From Talinum fruticosum (lineage: Eukaryota; Streptophyta; Magnoliopsida; Caryophyllales; Talinaceae), in contig JAITYX010000026.1 in the NCBI GenBank assembly GCA_021018815.1, positions 5,084,001 through 5,148,000 on the forward strand: a DNA stretch of 64,000 bases, given 5' to 3'. Position 1 is the first letter of the stretch; every line of letters starts with the position of its first letter. The translations under genes were made by a program, and so were the position numbers. Shown piece after piece: positions 11,497 through 24,400 of this stretch. Under the pieces are notes generated by a model, which saw nothing but the letters and a program-made list of their open reading frames with translations, did no database searches and was not told the origin of the DNA.

Positions 11497-14400
11497 TCAT
11501 GCATTTTTCATGCCAAGTTCATTCCTAATAAAACAAAACCGATCCTCACTAACCGGCTTAGTAAAGATATCAGCTAATTGAAATTTTGGAGGAATTAATT
11601 CAAGTTCAATATCACCTTTCTCAGAATGGTCTCTCGGAAAATGATACTTGACCTCAATATGCTTTGTCTTTGAGTGATGGACTGGATTCTTAGTGATGCT
11701 GATTGCACTCTAATTGTCAAACTTGATTAGAATTGATTTGAATGAAAGTCCAAGGTCTTTCAAGTGTTGCTTGATCCATAGAATATGAGCACAAATCCTC
11801 CAGCTGTAGTGTACTCAGCTTCGACACTTGATAGAGCAAGCTGTGTTTTGCTTGTTTGAGTGCCAAGATATAAGGGATTGACCTAGAAACTAGCATGCTC
11901 CTAAGGTGCTCTTTCTATCAACCTTGTATCCAGCATAGTCGGCATCCGAGTATTCGAGTGAGGGTCGGTTTTGAGTCTCTTGAGAACCATAGACCTAGAT
12001 TCCGAGTCCCTACTAGATGTGAGATGTGATTCTTTTGGATTACCTTAGAATCTTGCACACAGACATTTACTAAACATAATGTCCGGCCTACTGGATATGA
12101 GATATAGCGAGAGATCCAATCATACCTTGATAGAGTTTCGATCTCATTGCTTTACCTTTTTCATCCGAGTCCAGTTTCATGCTGCTACTCATTGGTGTTG
12201 CTGCATGTTTTGCATCTTGAAGTTTATACTTGTTCAACAATTGCTTGGTATACTTAGATTGATGGACATAAATGCCATCTTTTTCTTGTTTGATTTGTAG
12301 ACCTAGAAAGAAATTGAGCTCTCCCATCATGCTCATTTGGAATTCCTGTCTCATTAACATAGAAAAATTTCGACGAGAGATTTTCATTAGTGGTTTCAAA
12401 AATTATATTGTCAACATAAATCTAAACAATAAGAAAGTCTTTCGCCTTGGTTTTTATGAAAAGGGTTTTGTCAATCTGACCTCTTTTAAAATCATTTTCA
12501 ACCAAGTAAGCTGCTCGATCTTTCATACCAAGCTCCGGGAGCTTGTTTAAGACCATAAAGAGCCTTTTGCAACTTGAAAACATGATTTGGAAATTCTGAG
12601 TTTTCAAATCCAGGGGTTGCTCAACATAGACTTCTTCTTGAGTGAAACCATTTAGAAAAGCACATTTGACATCCATTAGATAAAATTTAATATTCATACA
12701 TGATGCAAATGCCAATAGGATTCTAATTACTTCAATCGTAGCAATTGGTGCAAAGGTTTCCCCACAATCAATTTCCGCTTCTTGATTGTAACCTTGAGCC
12801 ACAAGTCTAGCCTTATTTCTGCCTACCAACCCACCCTCATCCAATTTGTTCTTGAAAACCCATTTGTTTTCTATAAGCTGGGTGGTTAGAAGGTCGTTTG
12901 GTAAAAGTCCGGACTTGGTTTTTCTCATATTGATTAAGTTCCTCTTGCATAGCCTTTACCCATTTAGGTTCATTTAGGGCCTCTAGTGCATTTCGGGTTC
13001 GATTAATGATACGAATGCAATGTATGCACATAGATTTTGGAAAGAAGAGCGAGTTCTTACCTAACTGTTGATGTCGGACAAGATGTTGTCGAGTGGGTGA
13101 CTCGAAACATATTTGAATGCTCTACTCGTTCTCCGGTTCACCATATTTGTGGGTTGAACTGGTTGATCTTCGATGATCCGATTTGTTTAAACTTGCTCAT
13201 GTGTTTGGCCTTCAGCATTCTATGCTGGCTCCGAGCTGGTTCGATCCGAGTCATGATATTTTAAGTCGCTTTCCTTTGACTTTGTCCGAGCTAAGCTTCA
13301 GCAAGATCATCTTCACATCGACTGAGTTTTAGATCCGAGAATGTTGACTCACTTAGTTTTCCCTGATCAATCTCATCAAAAACAATGTGGATGCTTTCTT
13401 CCACTTTGTTAGTTGTTTTATTGAAAATGCGATAAGCTTTACTATGAGATGAATAACCAAGAAAGATACCTTTATCTAACCGAGCATCAAACTTGGTCAG
13501 GTGATCCTTACCATTATTGTGAACATAGCACTCACATCCAAAGGTTTTGAAGTATGAGATGTTTGGTTTCTTTCCCTTGTAGAGTTCGTATGGAGTTTTC
13601 TTCAAAATGGGTTTGATGAGGCATACTGTTCGGTGTGTAGTTTCTTTGTGTTGATTGCAACGGCCCAGAAATACTGAAGTAGATTATGTTTAATCATCAT
13701 TGTCCTTCCTATTTCTTTAAGAGTTATGTTCTTCCTCTCTACTACCCCTTCTATTGAGGAGTTACAGGTGCTGAGAAGTTGTGGGAGATACCATTCTTAT
13801 CGCAAAATCTGTAAATTCGAGTAATCGAACTCCCTTCCATGGTCGGTTCGAATTCTTCTAAAATGTGTCCGAGACTCTACTTGAATTTTCCGACGAGCTT
13901 GCTGAACTCTTTGAAAGCTTCATTTTTGTGCTTAAGAAAGAACACCCGAGTAAATCGTAAATAGTCATCAACAATCATAAGTACATAAGATTTACCTTCG
14001 AGACTCTTTACGAGGATTTCACCACATAAATCCATATGCAACATTTCAAGCATTTTGGATGTGGAAACAGTTTTAAGAGATTTGAAAGATGATCCGAACT
14101 GTTTCCCTTTTGTGCATACTTCACAAATTTTATCTTTCTTAAAAGAACATTTAGGTAGACCTCTGATTAAACCATGAGATGTAAGCTTTTTGATAGTATG
14201 CATGCTAACATGACCTAGTCTAAGATGCCATGTCCAAGAATCATCATGCATAGATGCTTTTTGATAGTATGCATGCTAACATGACTTGGATTAGAAAGAG
14301 GAATAGTGTAGGCATTACCCGATCTCTTACTCGAGAACTTAGTGTCTTTGGTGGTTGCATCGAAATATAGCAATTTGTCCGAGTGAATCTTACCTCTTGA

Positions 14401-16445
14401 CCTTTGTCACATAGTTGAGAGATGCTTGAGTAGATTGTACTTTAATCCCTTGACAAGATGAACTGGGCTGACCGGGTTGTCTCCTTTTCTAATCTTGCCT
14501 ATTCTAACTATCTTGCCTTTCTTGTCATCTCCAAAAGTGATTTTGCCTCCTTTGTAATCTTCCAACTCATAAAATAGTCTTGAATCTCCTTACATGTGGA
14601 GTGAACATCCATTGTCTAGGTACCAATGACCTTTTGTCCTTTTACGAGTTACCTGCAAGTCGAAACACACTAACCCTTCTCACTTCCTCTAATGAACCCA
14701 GTAACTCCCTTTACTGTGATCCTTTTCTAAGGAAGAAGACTCTTAGGGACCAGATTTGAATTACTTTGGGTTTGGTCTAATTCGAGTCTTCCTTTTAAAA
14801 AACTCAGTATGTCTCTTTCTTTTGAAAATCTTTTCTTTTATAAATGGGTGGAGAAGGTTTTCTCCTATAAACTTATCCGGGCTCAGTCCTCTTATTTTTA
14901 TAAATAGGACCATGCTCAGCCTTCCCGAACTTCATAGTTTTGGAATCCTTTATGAAAAGATCCGAGTAGGAATTAGACTCCTCCTCTTCGTTAAAACCAA
15001 GTCCTTCCTTTATGAAGGAGACACATTGAGAGCCTAGAAGCATGTCAAAGTTTCTTTGACCTTTAGTAAATTTCAAGACAAGCTCTTGAGACTCATTGAG
15101 CTTTTGTTTTAGATGCTCATTTTCTCATCTGCGTGTCTTAGACTTAGTCTCATTAGCTTGAGTACTAGTCTTGAGTTCTCTTAGAGTAAGTCTCGGTTTT
15201 CCAATTCATTTTTCAAACTAATGCTCTCGAAGTGAGAGACTCAAGTTATTCTTTGAATTGAGAAGAATCGGAATTGGAATTTTGCTTCCAAAGTGTAAAT
15301 ATATTTAGCTAAATCAACTTTGGACAACTTGAGGAAGTATTCAATTACCTCCCGAGGATTTGTCTCCTCAATGTCCGAGTTGTCGAGTCCGACTCGGATT
15401 CGGCTTCAGAGTTTGCTAGTGCCATCTTACACTTTGAGTCGTTAGAATCATCATCTTCTTCGAGATGAGTCTTCATCACTCCATGTGGCCATCATAACCT
15501 TCTTCTTCTTTATGTCCCTCTTTCTCCTTGGACGAGTGTTTGACTATGTGATCTTTGCTTGCCACATTCAAAACAGCCGAGTTCTTAGTTAAAGATAACT
15601 TTGAAGGAGAGGAATGATTACCTTTTCTGTCCTTCTTATCTTTCTTGTAGAACTCTTCCCTTGGCCTCTTCTCCCATTTCTTGTGCTTCATCATTCTTTT
15701 GAAGCCTCGAGCAATGAGTGCCATGGGATCTTCTTCGAATTTGAGGAACTCGGATTTTCTCCTCTCGCTTTCTAAGGCTTTCGGTGCAATGTTCTTTTTG
15801 CTGCTGACCTCCGGATGGATTTCATGGGTAAGTAACTTCCCAATTAGTTTGTCTTGCTTTAGTTCGAGAGAGGTTACGAGCTTCCTCAATAGTTATCACC
15901 TTGGGACCCTATCTTTTCTTGGGTAGACTTCTTAGAATATTTACGCACATTTCTTCATGGGAAATCTTTTTACCTAGATATTTGAGATTGTTTGTAATCT
16001 CAATGAAGCGTGTGAACATTTGAGTGGTGTTTTCTTCGGCTCTATCTTAAACAGCTCATATTTGTGAAGATATTGACTTACCTTCGCTTGTCTCCTTCAT
16101 ATGTTTGACAAGAGTGTTCCACACATCTTTAGTTGTGTCACAAGCTAACACTCTATTGTATTCTTCGAGCTGATGGCACACATCAGAATGTTCATTGCTT
16201 TAAAATTCTTTACGAACTTTTCTACTCTTCGGTGGTGTACTCGAACTTTACTTTAGGCACGGGTCTTGTATCTTCCATCTTCATTGGAATGTAATTGCCT
16301 TCTTGTATGATGTTCCAAACATCTTCATCATTCTCCAGCAGAAAGCATTCCATTAGCTTCTTCGGTGCAAGAAATTTGATCCTTTGAACTTAGGTGGTCT
16401 GTTGGAAGATCTTCCTTCATCGAACTCTCTGCTGTTACGAGCCAT
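11497..16445 (-). pseudogene. E1 copia gag-pol polyprotein (broken)
   Basis: Encodes the retrotransposon capsid and replication enzymes. It starts MARNSREFDEGRSSNRPPKF at 16445. Gag runs to about 15400, with a degenerate zinc-knuckle region near 15560. The protease site reads Asp-Asn-Gly-Cys-Ser (14600-14620) where Asp-Ser-Gly is usual. The pre-integrase/integrase region at 13877-14251 has HLRLGH, CEVCTKGKQ and LHMDLCG (first catalytic Asp); its end at 13291-13605 contains KKTPYELYKGKKPNISYFK. RT at 12422-12928 has [11 protein letters not shown] and MDVKCAFLNG, with a YVDN variant of the YVDD box near 12410. RNase H covers about 11640-12120. It ends ADIFTKPVSEDRF...GMKNA with a stop at 11497-11499. 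Several frameshifts make it non-functional. The order IN-RT marks Ty1/copia. Confidence 0.82.
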
Positions 16446-16491
16446 CTAATCTTTAGACCTTTTCATTGTTAGATCCTTTCTAAAAGGCTAG

Positions 16492-16503
16492 ACTACGATA
16501 CCA
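16492..16503 (-). other. E1 primer-binding site (initiator tRNA-Met type)
   Basis: The minus strand reads TGGTATCGTAG two bases after the LTR. The usual complement of the plant initiator tRNA-Met 3' end is TGGTATCAGAGC; the first seven bases agree and the rest departs. Confidence 0.6.
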
Positions 16504-16505
16504 AT

Positions 16506-17211
16506 TCAAGGTTTGCTCTTGAAGAGTCTTAGTCACTCTAAAGAGGGGGTGGGGTGAATAGGGTGATGAGGAAATTTTAACAAACTTGTAAGATTTAAGC
16601 TTAAAAAGAATGCTTAAGACAATTTGAGTCTAGATTGGACTCGGAAAAGTGTAAACTCGGATATACCTAGAAACCCTCCTGGGGCGAGAAAATCACAAAC
16701 AGTGCTTGGTCCAAGCACCAAGTCAAATCAACTATTTTGAATCCACAAAATGCAGTAGACTTACTCATCCAGAATTGCTCCCTTAAACAATTCGTTACGG
16801 AGTTTTCCTAGACTCGAAATTCCCTTATCCGATCTAGTACTTCCTGACTCGAGGTAACCTTTACGAGTTAGGGACAAGCGAGCTGGGTTAACCCTTATAG
16901 CTCGGTGAAGGGACTTTACTTACAAAGCAAGAAAAGTATGTAACCGATTACAAGACTTTATAACTCGGAAAGTATGAATTACAAGTTGGGAGTTGTAAAT
17001 ATAAGATTAAGTATGAATACAATTACTTTTTCTTAAGTAATGTGTTTCAATAATAATTCCAGCGATCTTTAAGTCTTGAGAAGTGGCTTCTATTTATAGA
17101 TGACCAAGCAGATTAGTCTGTTGTGACTAATTTCGAATATAAGTCCTTTGTGACCGTTTTAACGGTTCTTCGAGTCATTTAGAAAAGATCTGTTGAGATG
17201 TGAACGTTATG
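16506..17211 (-). repeat. E1 5' LTR, left piece
   Basis: Starts TCAAGGTTTGCTC (first bases mutated from TGAAGG) next to the primer site and matches the E1 3' LTR until CGTTATG. It is interrupted by E2; the final TTATG (17207-17211) is the target duplication. The other piece is at 28062-28394. Confidence 0.78.
17207..17211. repeat. Target-site duplication TTATG, left copy (E2)
   Basis: TTATG is repeated exactly at 28057-28061 on the far side of E2. The E1 LTR sequence resumes there with 'aacggctcttgactcc', as in 8052-8067. Confidence 0.85.
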
Positions 17212-18778
17212 TGAAGCTTTGCTCGGGGAGAGACTAAGTCACCCTAGAGGGGGTGAATAGGGTGATGGAAGTTTTCGTGAAAAACAAACTCTTTTAAACA
17301 ATGTATAGATATAAGCGGATTACGAGTCTATATTGGGGTCGGAAAAGTATGAACTCGGAATACGGTGAAGAGCAAAGACACGAGATAAAAATGAAGCTTT
17401 AAATATGTCCGAGTCTAGAATGTACTCGAGAAAATGATACCACGGAAAATACGTGGAAACCCTCCCGGGACGAGAAAACCATGGACCGTGCTAATCCAAG
17501 CACGAAGTCAAATCCACTATTTTGAGTCCACAAAATACGATAGAGCTGGCTGAACCCCGAGTTGCTCCCTTAAACAACTCCTTATAAGTTTTTCCTAGAC
17601 TTAGAAATTCCCATATCCGATCTAGTACTCCCTAGCTGAGATAACCCTTACGAGTTAGGGACAAGCGAGCTGAGTTAACCTTTACGACTTAGTCAAGGGA
17701 CCTTACTTAGAGAGTAAGAAAGAGAGTGTTTGTGACTAAGTACAAGACCTTACAACTCAGAATATAATGAATTATAGAGTGGGAGTTGTAAGTAGAAGAT
17801 TGAGTATGAATACAAAGACTTTTGATCAAGTATGTGTATTAACAAATAGGTTCGTTAATCTTCAAGTCTTGAGAGTTGGCTTTCTTTTATAGATGACTAA
17901 GCGGCTTAGCCGTTGTATCCATCTTATGACTGAAAGTTCCTTTATAACCATTGTGAAGGATTTTCTAAGTCACTCGGAAAATATCCGTTGATATGTGAAC
18001 GTTAGGCAACATCTCTTGAATTCCTTGGGAGTGCCTAAAACCATTGGTGGTGTCTTCAAAAGTAAGGTGGAAACCACCATTGAGCTTAGTGTTGCAGATT
18101 TCCATTTACGGAAGCAGACAAGCTTGACATAGTGTCCGAGGCTAGGTCGGAGGTGGAAAAAGCCTTCAGTGCTTTGGTGATTTGACGTTTTGAAGCGAGT
18201 TACTTTTGTATTTCAAATATAGGAAAGCCTCGTTTGAAACACCTACAAAAATAAATCAATTTAGTTGTCAAAGTATAAAATACTTTGGTCCAAGATTAGA
18301 CACGAGATAATAATATAGTTAAGATAATTAAGTGACTAATTATACGGGTCGGAAAAGGAATGGAATTTTACGAGTCTAATATTCATGATACTCAAAATTC
18401 CATCCGAGTCGGTCTAAAAGTAAATTAAGTCAAATATGAAATATCGGAGTAGACGAGACTTGATCTAGACTAAACACAATTCAGACTAAGATACTAGAGT
18501 TAGAGCACGGAAAAGATAGTGTTTGAATCATGCGATACGTTTGAGTGTTAAGTGACTCGGAGCCGAGTGAACCATCCGAGAGATGATTTTTGAGTCACAC
18601 GAGTTATGCATAAATGCATGAGATAGATTCTATAACACTTAGAAAAATACCATATCACTCAGAAAAGTTTCTAAGACACAAGGAATGACTTGGAATCAAA
18701 ACTTTATAAGTGAGAAAGTCTTATACCCGATTCCCTAGATAGAACTCGGAAAGGTGAGATGTAAAGTCCGAGTTTTCA
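17212..18778 (-). repeat. E2 3' LTR
   Basis: Plus-strand ends TGAAGCTTTGCTC and GTTTTCA; 1567 bp. Its partner at 26501-28056 shares the E2-specific 'gggtgatggaagttt..cgtgaaaaac' start, absent from E1. Confidence 0.85.
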
Positions 18779-18796
18779 ATCTCCCCTTTTTGATGA
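18779..18796 (-). other. E2 polypurine tract
   Basis: On the minus strand AAAAAGGGGAGAT lies directly before the LTR start TGAAAACTCGG. This is a typical plus-strand primer tract. Confidence 0.7.
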
Positions 18797-19179
18797 AAGG
18801 CATTCCATACTTAAATAGAAACTTTGTTAGTGATAATATATTGAGTTTGTAGTCTCGCTCGGAAAAGAAACTTAAATTCTCATAGATAATAGACCAATAA
18901 AGAGATCTAGAACAATAATTGTTAATGATGCTAAGCAATAAGACATATTAGATGGAAACTCAGAAATTCTTGCATTTATCATTGTACTCAGAATTGGAAC
19001 AAAGTACATAATTTCATTAAATTTAAAAGAAATATGTACGAGTGAGAGAGAGAAGCTCCCCTAGACAAGACAACAAATTTCTAATTATTCTCCCCCTTGC
19101 CTTTCGGTAAAAAACAAAAAAATGGGAAGAATACAAGAAATACAAGTTTGATGTCTAGGCAAAAAAAAGGAAAAAAATA
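18797..19179. other. E2 untranslated region between PPT and extra ORF
   Basis: No gene is seen. Equivalent in place to 8856-9309 of E1. Confidence 0.45.
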
Positions 19180-20807
19180 GAACAAATGAAGAAATTAAGA
19201 GGGGAAGGGTTTGTCCGAGTGGAAGAAGAAAGACGAGTAGAGCGCCGGCGCTGATAGGATGTTGATGATGTGCTTGAGCGCGGCGGAGGAAGGACGAGGA
19301 TCTCCGGCATAGGCTCATTTCTGAGTGGTTGATCTAGAACGAGGGGATCCAGAGGTTCTTCTTCTTGTAGCTCGGCGGCTGGAGGGGATTGCTCGGGCTG
19401 ACCCGCTGCTGAGTGTCCTTGTGCGGCTAGGTCTTTTGACTCACTCGGACTCGCTATCCGAGCTGAGTAATTCCAGTTGAACTTGAGGAGCACTTGTTCC
19501 CTCAGCTGTAGCTCCTTGTTGTTCCTTTTGTTCCTCCCCTTGGCCGAGAAAGAGCTGCCTCGGCCACGAGGCTCTTCGGCTTACGCTTCTTCTCGATCTT
19601 CTTCTTCTTCTTCCTTGCCTCTTTCGAGGAGGTCTTGGCCGAGCTCGAAGACTCTTCGGATGTGTCCGAGTTGTGTTGGTCTTGAGCTGCCTTTGACCGT
19701 CTCTCTTGGAGAACCTCTAGCAGCTCCCTCTGCTCCTTCACTAGGGCCTTCATCTCAATGAGCATATTCTGCTACTCTCGGATTTGAGATTGGGCGGTTT
19801 TCGGTTTATGGTCATAGGCGATAGACGAGTCTTAAGTGACCGGAGTATGTCCTTGAATTCTAAGGACACGGAGTTGATTTTGTCCATGAAGGTTGAGGAC
19901 AAAATGGAAGTGAGAGATTTAGAGGCACCTGAGGTGGAAGCACCACCGGGTAGGGCGGGAAGAGAGAGGGGGTTTCTTTACGAGTCCGAGATGGCCTCGG
20001 CTCCGAGCTATATACCCGGATACCGGTTTCGGTTTCCTGGTACCCGTACCCCGAAGTTCCTTTTTGCTGACGACAATGGCAGCCTCGAAACAGCTTTTGG
20101 GTGCGAGGGAACAGGAACTTTGAATTGTTTAAAAACAAGGGTGAGAAGAGCACCAAAAGGGAGAGGGGTGTTCTTCTTGTTTTGGAGTTGAGCTGGCACA
20201 GCTGCCATTTGCTCAATGATGGAGGGAAAAGGTCTATTTCGTAGCCCTCAAGAATGTCAAAGAGAGCTTTGAGGTGTTTGGAGTTGGGATTCTCTTTCTT
20301 GGAATGCTGAGAGAAGAAGGTTCTCATCAGCAAGAAGCACGAAGGCGTGCTTCGACCTCGGCTGAGTCACGGAAAAGTTTTTGTGTGACCCGGGGAACTC
20401 TTTGGCATACTTTTCAAAGAAGTCGTCGGCAACCTCGGTGAAAGGAATTGGATTGCTGTTCAAGAAGAAAGAAGTGACCTTGAACCTCGATCAAATAAGA
20501 GAGGTATTTATGCGAGCTGTGATGTTACGAACCCTAGAGGTTAGGACACCTTCGGAGCTGGTGAGATGAGTGTAAAACTCGGATACGAGTTCGGGGTAGA
20601 TGAACTCGCTGAAATAAAGAAAGTTATAAACCCCGGTTGTTTGGATGTGGGGCAACCATAAGAATTTGGTGGTTGGGAAGAGCTTATCATCCAGCACAAG
20701 ATGGTAGGTGACAAAAGGTTTAGAGTTTGAAGGGCCTTCTTGGCTTTTAGTTCGGGGTTTCTTTGTGGCGAGCCAAGAAAGTCGGGATGAGAACCTCTTT
20801 TAGTCAT
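19180..20807 (-). pseudogene. E2 extra ORF downstream of pol (Transposase_32-like plus coiled coil)
   Basis: Same gene as in E1 and better preserved in parts. It starts MTKRGSHPDFLGSP at 20807. Following segments are LDDKLFPTTKFLWLPHIQTT (about 20650-20700), SEFYTHL, FLNSNPIPFTEVADDFFEKY (about 20405-20463), SKHAFVLLADENLLLSAFQ (about 20300-20360), ALFDILEGYEIDLFP (about 20230-20270), TPLPFGALLTLVFKQFKVPV (about 20105-20170) and a coiled coil with MKALVKEQRELLEVLQERRSKA at 19690-19765. A Pro/Glu-rich tail follows (about 19330-19480). The reading frame shifts several times. The conserved 'F..L..LVFK.FKVP' block parallels the 'FPSLIT.LC...GVP' pattern I associate with Transposase_32; that comparison is from memory. 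Confidence 0.62.
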
Positions 20808-21453
20808 TTTTGATAGAAAAGAGAGAGTAGAAAGGCTTGAGAAGGATGAGGAGAGAAGAGATCGAAGAGAGTAAAAGTAAAAGAGTAGAATAAGGAGATG
20901 AGAGCAGTTGAGCTTACTTGAGATGGTCTTCACGAAGCTTGAAATTTACCGAAATCGCTGTAGACACGAGAGAGCTTTGTGCGCGAAGTTTTGATTTTGA
21001 GAGAGAGAGAGTAAGTGAAAAGTAAAGTAGCGAAATGAAGGAGAATAGTCACTATTTATAAGAAAAATAGTCGTCCTTCAATATCCGTTCGACTCGGCTC
21101 TTTCATCGGTCACCTCGGACCGGTGTGACGGTTCTCTCCTTTAATGGTTAGAATTCCAGCGGTTTGCCTTCCAACGGCTAGTTGTCTTATGACAGCGCGT
21201 GAGAGAGAGAAAAAGGTTTTAAAAAGATAAATTCTGAAATTCTGCACTTATCTAGAGATGATTTCGGAAGATTGATCCCCATTTTCTCAACATCCGAGTC
21301 GACTCGGCTCGGTTTTGAGTGACTCGAAACTAGAAGCAAAAATAACTACGAGTCTCGGTATCACTAATTCAAGCTGAGCCGATGGTTACTAAAGAATTCT
21401 AAACACTTAACACATAATCATGCAAAGAAATTTTTCACATAGAAACCACATAA
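20808..21453. other. E2 spacer between pol and extra ORF
   Basis: Leader of the extra ORF on the minus strand, with a GA-rich tract near 21000 and the conserved 'cggtcacctcggaccggtgtga' block near 21106-21127. Confidence 0.45.
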
Positions 21454-24400
21454 TTATGCATTTAATATACCAAGCTCATTCCTAATAAAGCAAAGCTGAT
21501 CCTCACCAAGAGGCTTAGTAAAGATATCAGCTAATTGAAGATTAGTAGGAATGAATTCAAGTTCAATATCACCTTTCTTAGAATGGTCTCTTAAGAAATG
21601 ATACCGACCTCAATATGTTTTGTCTTTGAGTGCTTGAACTGGGTTTTTGGTGATGCTAATTGCACTCGATTGTCGCACTTGATTGGAATTGATTTGAATG
21701 TAAGTCTAAGATCTCTCGAGTGTTGTTTTATCCATAAAATCTGAGCACGGCATGCTCCAGCTGCAATATACTCGGCCTCGGCGAGTTGATAGAGCTGCGA
21801 GTTTTGCTTCTTTGAGTGCCAAGATATTAGGGATTGACCCAGAAATTGGCAAGCTCCTGAAGTGCTCTTTCTATCAACTTTGTATCCAGCATAATCGGCA
21901 TCCGAGTATCCGGTGAGAGTCGGTTACGAGTCTCTTGAGTAGCACGAGACCTAAATTACGAGTCCTTACAAGATATCTAAATATTCTCTTCACCGCAGTG
22001 AGATGTGATTCTTTTGGATTAGCTTGAAATCTTGCACATAGACAGACACTTGAACATTATGTTTGGTCTACTTGAAGTGAGATACAGCAAAGATCCAATC
22101 ATACCTCGATAGAGTTTTGATCTATTGCTTTACCTTTCTCATCCGAATCAAGTTTTAAGCTGCTTGCTCATAGGTGTAGTCTGCATGCTTCACATCTTGG
22201 AGTTTATATTTTTTAGCGGCTCCTTGGTGTACTTTGATTGATGGACATAGATTCCATCTTTGTCTTACTTGATTTGTAAACCAAGGAAGAAATTGAGTTC
22301 TCCCATCATACTCATTTAAAATTCCTGACTCATTAACTCGAAAAAGTCTCGACATAGAATTTCATTAGTAGCTCCAAAAATTATATCATCAACATAAATA
22401 TGAACAATAAGGAAATCTTTCCCTTTGGTTTTTATAAAGAGAGTGTTGTCGATCTGACCTCTTCTAAAATCATTTTGAACCAAGAAATTGCTCGAGTCTT
22501 TCGTACCAAGCTCTAGGAGCTTGTTTAAGGCCATAAAGAGCTTTTTGAAGTTTGAAAACATGATTTGGAAAATCTGAGTTTTCAAAACCAGGAGGCTGCT
22601 CGACATAGACTTCCTCTTCAATAAAACCGTTGAGAAACACACACTTAATATCCATTTGATATAACTTGATATTCATGCTAGATGCAAATGCCAACGAGGA
22701 TTCTAATGGCTTCAATTACGGCAACGGTACAAAGGTTTTCCCACAATCAATCCCTTCTTCTTGATTGTAACCTTGAGCCACAAGTCTAGCCTTGTTTCTA
22801 ACTATCAACCCACCTTTATCCAGTTTGTTCTTGAAAACCCATTTGGTTCCCATGGCTGGGTGTTCGGAAGGTCGTTTGGTCGAGTCCAGACTTGGTTTCT
22901 CTCGAATTGATTGGGTTCCTCTTGCATGGCCTATACCCATTCAGGTTCATTTAGGGCCTCTAGTACATTTTCAGGTTAAGTTAATGAAATGCATGCGGTG
23001 AATGCACATAGATTCGAAGAGAGGAACGAGTTCTTACCCCACTTGTTGATATAAGATAATATGTTTTCTAGTGGGTGGCTAGAAGCATAGTTGAATGCTC
23101 TACTTATTCTCCGATTCACCGGATCCGTAGGCTGAACTGCTTGATCTTCGAAGCTTGTTTTGAGTGATCTTGTTCAACAGATTGTTCTTCAACATTACGA
23201 GCGGACTCTTGAGTTGTCTCGTTCGAGTCACATTATTACGAGTCACTTCATTCTGAGCTAGTTGGGTATGAATCTGATCGATTCGGTTTTATCATCATCT
23301 TCTCTACTAAGCTTCGGATCCGAGAACGATGACTCACTAAGTCTTTCCTGTTCAATCTCATCAAACACAACGTGGATGCTTTCTTCCACTTGGTTAGTTC
23401 TTTTATTGAAAATGCGATAAGCCTTACTATGAGATGAATAACCCAGAAAAATACCTTCATCGACCGAGCATCAAACTTGGTCAGGTGATCCTTACCATTG
23501 TTATGAACAAAACATTTGCATCCAAAAGGCTTGAAATAGGAAATATTGAGTTTCTTCCTTTTGTAGAGCTCATATGGTGTTTTCTTCGAGTATGGGTCCG
23601 ATGAGGCACCTATTCAAAGTGTAGTTGGCTGTGTTGATCGCCTCAGCCCGGAAATAATAGGGTAGATTGTGCTAAATCATCATGGTTCTAACTATTTCTT
23701 TAAGAGTTCTATTCTTTCTCTCCACTACTCCATTCTGTTGAGGAGTTCTTGGTGTTGAGAAGTTGTGAGAGATACCATTCTTGTCACAAAACTCCGAGAA
23801 TTTTGAGTAGTCGAACTCCCTTCCATGGTCGGTTCGAATTCTCCGGATCCGAGTCCGAGACTCAACTTGAATTTTTCTGCAGAGCTTGCTAAACTCTTTG
23901 AATGCTTCATTTTTGTGCTTAAGAAAACACACCCAGGTAAATCGTGAATAATCATCAATAATAACAAATACATATGATTTACCTCCAAGGCTCTTAACGG
24001 GATTTCACCACACAAATCCATATGCAGTAGTTCAAGCACTTTGGGTGTGGAAGCGGCTTCGATCATTTGTATGATGATCGACTTGTTTCCCTCTTGTGCA
24101 AGCTTCACAAACTTTATCTTTCTTGAAAGCAGAGTTAGGCAAACCTCTAACTAAACCATGAGATGCTAATTTCTTAATAGTATGCATGCTAACATGGCCT
24201 AATCTACGATGCCATTTCCATGAATCATCATGAAGTGATGCTTTTAAACAAGATAAGTTCGACCGGGGTCGAGAGAGGAATAATGTAAGTGTTACCTGAT
24301 CTCTTACCCGAGAGTTTGATCTCCTTGGTGGTGTCATCGAAATGTAACATTTTTTTGAGTGAATCTTACCTCTTGTTGTTTATCACATAATTGAGAGATC

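Noticed and set aside
13037..13264. Plus-strand open frame within E1
   Set aside because: Lies opposite the linker between integrase and RT; no support beyond being open.
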